From contig JACRCP010000344.1 of the NCBI GenBank assembly GCA_016218965.1, positions 1 through 41,231 of the forward strand: a stretch of 41,231 nucleotides of DNA, read 5' to 3'. Below the pieces are notes generated by a model that saw only the letters and a list, made by a program, of their open reading frames with translations, ran no database searches and was not told where the DNA came from. The stretch comes from Deltaproteobacteria bacterium (lineage in GTDB: Bacteria; Myxococcota; SpSt-1050; JACRCP01). Every line of letters begins with the position of its first letter. Positions within the stretch are counted from its first letter, which is position 1. This document shows, in pieces, positions 1 through 5,715 of the stretch. A program made the translations under genes and the position numbers.

Positions 1-123
1 CGCGGCGGAAGTCCCATGAGCGAGGGAAAGGCCGGCGCGTTTGCCACGTATTTGACTTGTTCTCCGGCGGGTTGCACGGGTGATTACACCAATCTGGTTG
101 GCTTCCGCGGTTGCAGGAGATAG
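1..123 (+). CDS. SUMF1/formylglycine-generating-enzyme-like protein, C-terminal end (partial)
   Basis: Frame 1 is open from the first base to a TAG stop at 121-123 and gives 40 residues. It starts RGGS and ends with VGFRGCRR, the C-terminal signature of the SUMF1 (FGE-sulfatase) fold, in which an RGGS/RGGG strand is followed some 25-35 residues later by a GFR/GLR strand. The next gene ends the same way (RGGG then GLRACRGR) and begins only 3 bp downstream, so the two are tandem paralogues, probably co-transcribed. SUMF1-fold proteins include true formylglycine-generating enzymes and many secreted proteins without a known catalytic role. The start, signal peptide and any catalytic cysteines lie outside the window, so the exact function cannot be judged. 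Confidence 0.8.
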   Translation, partial: RGGSPMSEGKAGAFATYLTCSPAGCTGDYTNLVGFRGCRR

Positions 124-126
124 ACC

Positions 127-1179
127 ATGAAAAGGATGTGCGGGTTGTTCACGTTTTTGCTTCTTTCCTGGGCCGCGTTGGTTTCAGCCCAGACGTTCTT
201 CCTCCAAGGCGAAAAAGGACCGCCGGGAGATTCCTTGGAGTGCGCTGGGAACGATTGCACGACGAGCAAAAACCTGACAGTGACGGGCTCGTTCACCGCC
301 TCCGGCACTCTGACCCTGCCAGACTGCCCCTCGGGGTACGAGAAGGACGGCTCGCGCACAGACATCGTTCTCTGCAGGCGCGGATTCGACGAGATGGTGA
401 AGGTCGGCGACTTCTGGATTGACCGGTACGAGAGCATCATAGTCGACGAGGTCACGTGGAACGGGGGGAAGTGCGACGGGGATGGGAACGCGTACGGGTC
501 CACGTCCGACAACTGGTCGGTGGTGGCGTCGACTTTTCCCTTTACCGGGAACTGGACCGCCAGGCTGTACGCCTGCTCGAAGACGGGCGTTACACCTTCG
601 AGATACATGACGTGGTTCCAGGCACAGGAGGCCGCCGCGGGCTCCGGCAAGCGGCTGTGCACCAATGAAGAATGGCAGGCGGCGACCGCAGGGACCGTCG
701 ACCCGGGGTCGTATGACGGAACTTCGGGCGGGGCGTGCCACACCAGCGGCGCGAACGCGCGGGCGAGCGGGTCTGCCGGGACCGTCCCAGGGGCGTCGAA
801 CTCGTGTGTCTCGCGGTGGGGAACGGAAGACATGATCGGCAACTTGTGGGAATGGGTCGCGATGTGGGGTCAGGCCGGACGAGACATGGGCATCGCCCAA
901 GGCGGCTATGCTGGCAACGTGACGACAGGTAATGGGTGGGCTGGGTTTTCGCCTGAGACGAGTGGAGACGGTGACGGGACTTGGAACTTGAATGGAGAAG
1001 CTGCAGGTTGTGACCGCACTGGTGCTAACTGTACTTATAAAACGGGTCTGCCGTTCGCTGCTCAACGTGGTGGAGGCCTAGCGAGCGGGACAAAAGCTGG
1101 AGCATTCGCGATCATTTTTGGTTATGCCCCCTCATACCGCAATCCCAGTGTCGGCCTCCGTGCATGCAGGGGGAGGTGA
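127..1179 (+). CDS. Secreted SUMF1-domain (FGE-sulfatase-like) protein with collagen-like stem
   Basis: 350 residues. Residues 1-22 form a signal peptide (Lys/Arg, then a hydrophobic run ending VSAQ), so the product is exported. A short collagen-like GEKGPPGD segment and a Ser/Thr/Gly-rich stretch (about residues 28-65) lead into the SUMF1 fold from about residue 75: the VGDFWIDRYE entry strand, the KRLCTNEEW motif near residue 178, a GNLWEWV motif near 238, and the C-terminal RGGG/GLRACRGR pair. This arrangement is typical of SUMF1-like proteins rather than of canonical sulfatase-modifying enzymes. No sulfatase gene lies nearby, so formylglycine formation is not supported. The gene follows a tandem paralogue by 3 bp and is followed after 3 bp by an unrelated, AT-richer HD-domain gene. 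An extracellular structural or binding role is an inference. Confidence 0.85.
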   Translation: MKRMCGLFTFLLLSWAALVSAQTFFLQGEKGPPGDSLECAGNDCTTSKNLTVTGSFTASGTLTLPDCPSGYEKDGSRTDIVLCRRGFDEMVKVGDFWIDRYESIIVDEVTWNGGKCDGDGNAYGSTSDNWSVVASTFPFTGNWTARLYACSKTGVTPSRYMTWFQAQEAAAGSGKRLCTNEEWQAATAGTVDPGSYDGTSGGACHTSGANARASGSAGTVPGASNSCVSRWGTEDMIGNLWEWVAMWGQAGRDMGIAQGGYAGNVTTGNGWAGFSPETSGDGDGTWNLNGEAAGCDRTGANCTYKTGLPFAAQRGGGLASGTKAGAFAIIFGYAPSYRNPSVGLRACRGR

Positions 1180-1182
1180 ATT

Positions 1183-2208
1183 ATGGTGCCATGCGTGTAC
1201 GACAAGATAATACCAGATTGGAGTGCAATACAAGACGCACCTAAAGATGCATTGAAGGTTCTCAGTCAGGGATTCCCGGAAGAGGAAGAGAAAGAAAAAG
1301 ATTACAGAAAGGCTGTTGATTCAATATGCGACTATATCATGAAACTGCATTCAAAAAGCGTACTCGGCTCACATCAAAAGGGCCTCAGTAATTTTGAACA
1401 AATAGCTTCAGACTTTACGGGAAGGGATCACTATTTCCACCAGGTCAATTGCTACTTCTTGGGGCAGTTCTTGAAAGGCAAAGGTGTCATCGCCAGCCTG
1501 GCCAACACTGACTTCGATTTCCAATGGCGTATCGCATCGTTGCTTCACGATGTCGGGTATGAATACGAGAAGAGGCGATCGAGAGCAAGGCTAAAAGAGC
1601 TTCTTGAAATGGTCGACGACGAATTCATCTGTGCGATGTGTAAGCAGTTGGCGAGATGGGAAGTCGTTGGTTTTGACGTTCGGCGGTATCTGCGGAGGAA
1701 AGCCAGAAGCACGGGCATGGACCACGGTATCGCTGGCGCAATAATTGTATTCCGCGAAATCGTGGACCTGTATGACGACCACAATCCCGACCATTTGTCG
1801 TCGATGTCAGCAACACCTGACGGAATCGACTGGAGCTACAAGAACATCCAGAACGATGTAGTACCGGCGTGCGCCGCGATCCTGCTCCACAATCTGAAGG
1901 CCGTGCCGAAGATCGGCTTGGGAACAACTCCGCTCGCTTACGTGCTCCGACTTTGCGATACCCTTCAGACTTGGGACCGGCCGTTGGTATTCGGCAAACA
2001 ACCAAAAGCAGTGTCTCCAGGATCAGGCTGCGATATTAACGTGGCTGGCGTGAATATCGAGTTTGTGGCTGCAGTTAAAATACTTGCTCGGGTCAAGGAT
2101 GAGCTAATTCATCGGCTAAACGACATAGATGTTGCAGACGACCGAGATCAAAAACTGACCATTGTGCTTCGGAGAAATATGGACGTTGAAGGAGGAGCCG
2201 CAGGATGA
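1183..2208 (+). CDS. HD-domain (metal-dependent phosphohydrolase-like) protein linked to HEPN/MNT genes
   Basis: 341 residues with no signal peptide. The spacing of likely metal ligands resembles an HD domain: His86 (FHQ), His122-Asp123 (LLHDVGY), His181 (DHG), His236 (LLHN) and Asp259 (CDTLQTWDR). HD proteins hydrolyse phosphoesters, often nucleotides; the substrate here is unknown. The stop overlaps the start of the HEPN gene by 4 bp (ATGA at 2205-2208), which implies translational coupling with the HEPN-MNT pair. The 5' part is clearly less GC-rich than the surroundings (about 40% G+C by hand count in 1201-1260) and uses A/T-ending codons, which suggests recent acquisition. I do not recognise a named family. 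It could be an effector or an antidote module of the toxin island, or a passenger gene. Confidence 0.7.
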   Translation: MVPCVYDKIIPDWSAIQDAPKDALKVLSQGFPEEEEKEKDYRKAVDSICDYIMKLHSKSVLGSHQKGLSNFEQIASDFTGRDHYFHQVNCYFLGQFLKGKGVIASLANTDFDFQWRIASLLHDVGYEYEKRRSRARLKELLEMVDDEFICAMCKQLARWEVVGFDVRRYLRRKARSTGMDHGIAGAIIVFREIVDLYDDHNPDHLSSMSATPDGIDWSYKNIQNDVVPACAAILLHNLKAVPKIGLGTTPLAYVLRLCDTLQTWDRPLVFGKQPKAVSPGSGCDINVAGVNIEFVAAVKILARVKDELIHRLNDIDVADDRDQKLTIVLRRNMDVEGGAAG

Positions 2209-2594
2209 AGACGACTCCGCAGCATTGGTGGGACTATGCGACGGACGATCTGGCGATGGCCGGGATCGCCATGCAGGCCGGAAAGCCCCGGCATGTCGCG
2301 TTTCATTGCCAGCAGGCGATTGAGAAGGGCCTCAAGGCGATCATCCTGGCACGCACGGGTGCGACGCCGCCGAAGATTCACCGGCTGATACAGCTTGCGG
2401 AGCTTGCCGGGTTGCGCGACGCCATCAGCGACGAGGCCAGGGGCAACATCGAGAAGCTTCAGAGCTACTACACCGAAATGCGTTACCCCGGGTTCGACCC
2501 CGACTTCGCCGCACAGGTGACGGTGGAGGCCGCCGGACAACTTTTTGCGGAGACGGAAAGGACATTCTCATGGTTGCGAAGCCAGAGTACGTGA
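2205..2594 (+). CDS. HEPN-domain protein (putative toxin of a HEPN/MNT pair)
   Basis: 129 residues, all-helical. The core FHCQQAIEKGLKA (about residues 33-45) and the later YYTEMRYP (88-95) are characteristic of the PF05168 HEPN family. An Arg29-X4-His34 spacing is present and fits the RX4-6H signature of RNase-active HEPN proteins, although in this subfamily the catalytic role of that His is not established. HEPN proteins paired with minimal nucleotidyltransferases act in HEPN/MNT toxin-antitoxin systems, in which the MNT modifies and silences the HEPN RNase. Here HEPN precedes MNT and overlaps it by 25 bp, and its own ATG lies inside the stop region of the HD gene. The order and overlap point to one coupled transcript. 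Confidence 0.85.
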   Translation: MKTTPQHWWDYATDDLAMAGIAMQAGKPRHVAFHCQQAIEKGLKAIILARTGATPPKIHRLIQLAELAGLRDAISDEARGNIEKLQSYYTEMRYPGFDPDFAAQVTVEAAGQLFAETERTFSWLRSQST

Positions 2595-2914
2595 CCCCTA
2601 TCCTTCGCCGGTTCACCGAAGCGGTTTGCAGGCAGTGGCACGTGGTGCGCGTGTACCTGTATGGCTCATACTCCGGCGGGACCCCGAACGAATGGAGCGA
2701 CATCGACATCGCCGTGGTCTCGCCCGACTTCACCAACCGCACGGCGGCAAACGTGCAGCTTGTCCACCTGGCGACCGATGTGTCGTCTTCCATTGAACCG
2801 ATGGCCTTCAGGCCCGAGGACTTCGACGAAGCCACCCCGGCCGATTTCTGCCACGAGATCAAGCGCACGGGGACCGTCATATACGATGCTGACGGGGGCG
2901 GGCTTGCGATTTAA
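2570..2914 (+). CDS. MNT-type nucleotidyltransferase (putative antitoxin of HEPN/MNT pair 1)
   Basis: 114 residues. The Pol-beta-type nucleotidyltransferase motif is intact: YGSYSGG (31-37) followed by SDIDIAVV (43-50), giving Gly-Ser plus Asp44 and Asp46. A plausible third carboxylate is Glu76 in SSIEPMAF. MNT proteins of this size transfer AMP from ATP to partner HEPN toxins. The ATG at 2570 lies within the HEPN gene, preceded by a GGAAAGGA ribosome-binding site about 8 bases upstream. Its end (TAA, 2912-2914) overlaps the first copy of the 185-bp repeat that carries the severed ATPase start. Confidence 0.88.
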   Translation: MVAKPEYVTPILRRFTEAVCRQWHVVRVYLYGSYSGGTPNEWSDIDIAVVSPDFTNRTAANVQLVHLATDVSSSIEPMAFRPEDFDEATPADFCHEIKRTGTVIYDADGGGLAI

Positions 2915-3097
2915 ATGAACGCCGGTGCCAGCTGCACGGTGAAGCGTCATGAACGAGAAGAGCACCCATGGCCGTTGAACTGAAGTCGTTGTCGTTGCGG
3001 GGATTCAAGACCTACCGGGACCTGCCGCTGTTCGAGCCGGGGCGGTTGAGCGTCCTTGTTGGCGGTAACGGGTCAGGGAAGTCCAATCTCGTGTCGT
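2913..3097 (+). repeat. 185-bp direct repeat, copy 1 (leader and 5' end of AAA ATPase gene)
   Basis: This stretch matches 3835-4019 over 185 aligned positions with no indel and about 15 mismatches by hand count. It comprises a 55-base leader, the AGAAGAG ribosome-binding region, the ATG and the first 43 codons of the AAA ATPase gene through its Walker A motif. Similarity stops abruptly on both sides: after 3097 the sequence becomes a short tail running into the second nucleotidyltransferase gene. The mismatches inside the coding part are nearly all synonymous, whereas those in the leader are not constrained as a reading frame. Confidence 0.92.
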
Positions 3098-3111
3098 GTG
3101 AGGTGAGATAA
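2968..3111 (+). pseudogene. Severed N-terminus of an AAA ATPase (47 codons, Walker A retained)
   Basis: An ATG at 2968 opens a 47-codon frame ending in TAA at 3109-3111. Residues 1-43 copy the N-terminus of the intact ATPase encoded at 3890-5014, including GGNGSGKS (32-39), with only Ala37 changed to Ser. The last four residues (CEVR) are junction sequence. The stop overlaps the ATG of the next nucleotidyltransferase gene by one base (TAATG, 3109-3113), so ribosomes finishing this stub could re-initiate on that gene. It is either a dead gene fragment or a leader peptide that couples translation of the second MNT-HEPN pair. On its own it cannot make a functional ATPase. Confidence 0.85.
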
Positions 3112-3434
3112 TGACCATTTCACAATCCGTTCTCCAGGTGCTCGCCGAGAGAATCCTGCACGTCGCGCGGGTTCGGCGGATCATCGTGTTCGGTTCGGCG
3201 GCCACCGGGGCGATGACGCGGGACAGCGACATCGACATTCTGGTGATCGTCTCTGACGGCGCCCGGAACCTGCGCGACCTGAGGGTGAGCATCCGGGATG
3301 CCTTGCGCGGACTGGGGTATCCGATCGACGTGTTCGTGATGGAAGAGGAACGATTCGAGGAGTCCAAGGACGTCATCGGCGGACTGGCGTATCCGGCGAA
3401 CAAATATGGAAGGGTCATCCATGAAGCCGCGTGA
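3111..3434 (+). CDS. MNT-type nucleotidyltransferase (putative antitoxin of MNT/HEPN pair 2)
   Basis: 107 residues with a complete minimal nucleotidyltransferase motif: FGSAATG (27-33), then RDSDIDILVIV with catalytic Asp40 and Asp42, and a third acidic residue Asp73 in YPIDVFV. Its expected activity is AMP transfer to the neighbouring HEPN protein. The start codon overlaps the stop of the severed ATPase fragment by one base. Its 3' end overlaps the HEPN start by 14 bp. It is only distantly similar to the MNT at 2570-2914, and the gene order (MNT first) is the reverse of pair 1, so the two pairs are not a simple tandem duplication. Confidence 0.88.
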   Translation: MTISQSVLQVLAERILHVARVRRIIVFGSAATGAMTRDSDIDILVIVSDGARNLRDLRVSIRDALRGLGYPIDVFVMEEERFEESKDVIGGLAYPANKYGRVIHEAA

Positions 3435-3825
3435 AGAGATGATCAGAGACCTCGTACGGCAGTGGTTCGCGAAGGCCGACCTGGACATGGGCCTGGCCGA
3501 GCATATCGTTGGAGAGGCCACACTGTTCATCGCGGCGACTGGCTTCCACTGCCAGCAGGCGGCCGAAAAGTACCTCAAGGCCTTCCTCGTCCATCATCAG
3601 CTCGAGTTCCCGAAAACCCATGACCTGGGTGACCTCCTCGATCTGGTAGAGCGGGTCGACGTCGGGCTCGCAGCCGAACTGAAATCGATCACGTTTTTAA
3701 ACCCTTACGGCGTTGATTTCAGGTACCCTAGCGACCTTCCCTCAATGACTGTCGAAGAGGCCCACCGAGCACTTGAACTTGCCCGGAAGGTGCAAACTGC
3801 GGTTCAGTCCAGAATTGGCAAGTGA
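3421..3825 (+). CDS. HEPN-domain protein (putative toxin of MNT/HEPN pair 2)
   Basis: 134 residues from the ATG at 3421, chosen over an in-frame start at 3406 because a GGAAGG ribosome-binding site lies about 7 bases upstream. GFHCQQAAEKYLKAFL (41-56), KTHDLGDLL (65-73) and DFRYPSD near residue 100 are the standard PF05168 HEPN landmarks. The residue at the position of Arg29 of the first HEPN protein is Ala38 here, so the RX4H pattern is not conserved between the two. The gene overlaps the MNT gene by 14 bp and is followed after 9 bp by the second copy of the 185-bp repeat that leads the AAA ATPase gene. Confidence 0.87.
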   Translation: MKPREEMIRDLVRQWFAKADLDMGLAEHIVGEATLFIAATGFHCQQAAEKYLKAFLVHHQLEFPKTHDLGDLLDLVERVDVGLAAELKSITFLNPYGVDFRYPSDLPSMTVEEAHRALELARKVQTAVQSRIGK

Positions 3826-3834
3826 CCATAGACG

Positions 3835-4019
3835 AAATGAACGCCGGTGTCAGCTTCGCGGTGAAGCGTCGTGAACGAGGAGAGCACCGATGGCCGTTGA
3901 ACTGAAGTCGTTGTCGTTGCGGGGATTCAAGACCTACCGGGACCTGCCGCTGTTCGAGCCGGGGCGGCTCAGCGTCCTTGTGGGGGGCAACGGCGCCGGG
4001 AAGTCCAATCTCGTATCGT
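3835..4019 (+). repeat. 185-bp direct repeat, copy 2 (start of the intact AAA ATPase gene)
   Basis: Partner of the copy at 2913-3097. It holds the leader, the AGGAG ribosome-binding site and the first 43 codons of the intact ATPase gene. The two copies flank exactly one MNT-HEPN pair. The leader contains a 22-codon mini-frame starting at ATG 3837 that overlaps the ATPase start, but its differences from copy 1 are mostly amino-acid changing, which argues against a selected peptide. Confidence 0.92.
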
Positions 4020-5014
4020 TTTTCTCTCTTCTCTATCGGATGATGGCCGAAGGCGGGGAACTCCAGCTTGCGGTCTCGGAAGCGGGGGGGGCGGGACGGT
4101 TGCTGCACGACGGGCCGAAGAACACTGAAAGCGTTTCGGCGCGGCTGGAGCTTCAAGCTGACCAGGGGGTCAACTTCTACGAGTTTCGACTGTCGTTTGC
4201 GGCCAACGACACGCTCATCTTCACCGAAGAAAACTGGGGTTTCCAGCGCCCAGACCGCCCTGCTCCGCAAACCGGCGGGCACGTCGCGGGTCACCGTGAG
4301 TCGAACCTCATGGAAAGGGCCTTCTCCGGTACGGATCAGCTCGCGCACACGATTCGCTCGCTTCTCCGCAAGTGCGTCGCGTACCAGTTTCACGACACGT
4401 CCTTCACGTCGGGGATGCGCCGGAAGTCCTCGAGGGCCGATGCCCGATTCCTTCACCGGGACGGGTCGAACATAGCGGCGTTTCTCGATCGGCTCGGCGT
4501 CGGCAGCCCCGCCGAACGGCTTGCGCTCAAGCGCATCCAGGACTCGGTGCGCCAGGTCCTGCCTTTTTTCGCGGAGTTTGTGCTGGTGCCTGAGAATGGA
4601 CACGTGATGCTTCAATGGCGTGAGCGGGGGAGTGACGAGGTGTTTGCCGCTTCGCAGGCGTCGGACGGGATGCTGCGGCTTCTTTCGTTGATGACTCTTC
4701 TCTGCCAGCCGGAATCGACGCTCCCAGCGATTCTCATGCTCGACGAGCCGGAGCTGGGGCTTCATCCGCAGGCGATCATGATGGTCGCGTCTCTCATCCG
4801 GAAGGTGTCAACTCACTGCCAGGTCCTGGTTGCAACGCAATCGGTTCCGTTGGTCGACGAATTTTCGCTGGACGAAATCGTCGTCTTGAGTCGGCCGGAA
4901 CGGGTGTCGACGTTGAGACGCCTGTCGGCGAAAGAGTATGAGACGTGGCTCGAAGAATACTCGACAGGCGAGCTCTGGCGGAAAAACCTCCTCGAAGGAG
5001 GTCCCGGACGATGA
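3890..5014 (+). CDS. AAA family ATPase (OLD/AAA_21-like), partner of DUF4276
   Basis: 374 residues. Walker A GGNGAGKS is at 32-39. An ABC-type signature region (SDGMLRLLSL) lies near residue 262, Walker B LMLDEPELGLHP near 282-293, and a switch-region VATQSVPLVDEF near 312. This layout is that of SMC/ABC-like AAA_15/AAA_21 ATPases, as in OLD-like and AbiL-type defence modules. Such ATPases usually work with a nuclease or Toprim partner; the next gene, overlapping by 4 bp (ATGA at 5011-5014), encodes DUF4276, a Toprim-like family. The AGGAG site about 7 bases before the ATG supports the chosen start. A defence function is inferred from the family and context; the effector mechanism is not visible in the sequence. 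Confidence 0.88.
   Translation: MAVELKSLSLRGFKTYRDLPLFEPGRLSVLVGGNGAGKSNLVSFFSLLYRMMAEGGELQLAVSEAGGAGRLLHDGPKNTESVSARLELQADQGVNFYEFRLSFAANDTLIFTEENWGFQRPDRPAPQTGGHVAGHRESNLMERAFSGTDQLAHTIRSLLRKCVAYQFHDTSFTSGMRRKSSRADARFLHRDGSNIAAFLDRLGVGSPAERLALKRIQDSVRQVLPFFAEFVLVPENGHVMLQWRERGSDEVFAASQASDGMLRLLSLMTLLCQPESTLPAILMLDEPELGLHPQAIMMVASLIRKVSTHCQVLVATQSVPLVDEFSLDEIVVLSRPERVSTLRRLSAKEYETWLEEYSTGELWRKNLLEGGPGR
4995..5002 (+). promoter_or_regulatory. Strong ribosome-binding site for the DUF4276 gene
   Basis: AAGGAGGT, a full anti-Shine-Dalgarno match, sits 8 bases before the ATG at 5011. It decides that start over an in-frame start at 4945 and shows that the DUF4276 protein can be translated independently even though its ATG overlaps the ATPase stop. 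Confidence 0.85.
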
Positions 5015-5715
5015 AACGTGTCCACGTCATCTGCGAAGGTCCGACCGAACAGACCTTCGTCCGCCAGGTTCTTCAACCCGTGTTGCCCCAACTCCACCTG
5101 ATCGCCATTCTCCCCGGCAAGACCTTCGGGCGCGGCCGCGGCGGCGCGATCAAATACGACAGGGTGAAGCCGGATATCGTGCGGACGCTCAAACACGATC
5201 GTTTGTGCTGTTGTACGACGTTTTTTGACTACTACGGGCTGGGAAAGTTTCCATCGACCGACGAACCGCGGGGAGCGTCTCCGGAGAGAAAATCGGCGCG
5301 AATAGAGGACGCCATCATGGGCGACGTGTGCAAGGAGCTCGGCCCGGATTTTATCGCCGATCGATTCCGCCCGTACCTCTCGATGCACGAGTTCGAGGGA
5401 CTGCTGTTCAGCGATCCACGGCGTCTTGCGGAAGGGCTCTACCGACCCGATCTTGAAGCCGAGATCGTGAAGGTGCGTGCGTCGGCGGAGTCCCCCGAAC
5501 ACATCGATGACGGAACGGAAACCGCACCCTCCAAACGCCTCAAGGACATCTGCGCCGGGTACGACAAGATAACCGGAGGGAACGTGGCCGCGCTCGCCGT
5601 CGGAATTGACGCCATGATGCGCGAGTGCGCGCACTTCCGCCGCTGGATGGATTGGTTCGACGAATTGAGTCGTCCCGGCAGGCGCGAGGACGACGGTCCT
5701 ACCGCAGCTCCCTGA
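5011..5715 (+). CDS. DUF4276 family protein (Toprim-like partner of AAA ATPase)
   Basis: 234 residues. The N-terminal VICEGPTEQTFV (Glu9 and Glu13), the central TTFFDYYGL (69-77) and MHEFEGLLFSD (125-135) are the conserved landmarks of DUF4276, a family related to the Toprim nuclease domain of OLD proteins. The family commonly sits directly after an AAA ATPase gene, as it does here. By analogy with OLD-like systems it would be the nuclease or effector half, with acidic residues binding metal; this is an inference. Length is normal, so the gene looks intact. The last 17 bases overlap the 3' end of the convergent FHA/TPR gene, and no terminator hairpin is evident between them. Confidence 0.87.
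   Translation: MKRVHVICEGPTEQTFVRQVLQPVLPQLHLIAILPGKTFGRGRGGAIKYDRVKPDIVRTLKHDRLCCCTTFFDYYGLGKFPSTDEPRGASPERKSARIEDAIMGDVCKELGPDFIADRFRPYLSMHEFEGLLFSDPRRLAEGLYRPDLEAEIVKVRASAESPEHIDDGTETAPSKRLKDICAGYDKITGGNVAALAVGIDAMMRECAHFRRWMDWFDELSRPGRREDDGPTAAP

Noticed and set aside
2837..3900. Whole second MNT-HEPN pair as a tandem duplicate of the first
   Set aside because: Gene order is reversed and the proteins share only family-level similarity, so duplication of the pair itself is not supported; only the ATPase start is duplicated.
3837..3905. 22-codon mini-frame in the ATPase leader, present in both repeat copies
   Set aside because: Most differences between the copies change amino acids, which gives no sign of selection for a peptide.
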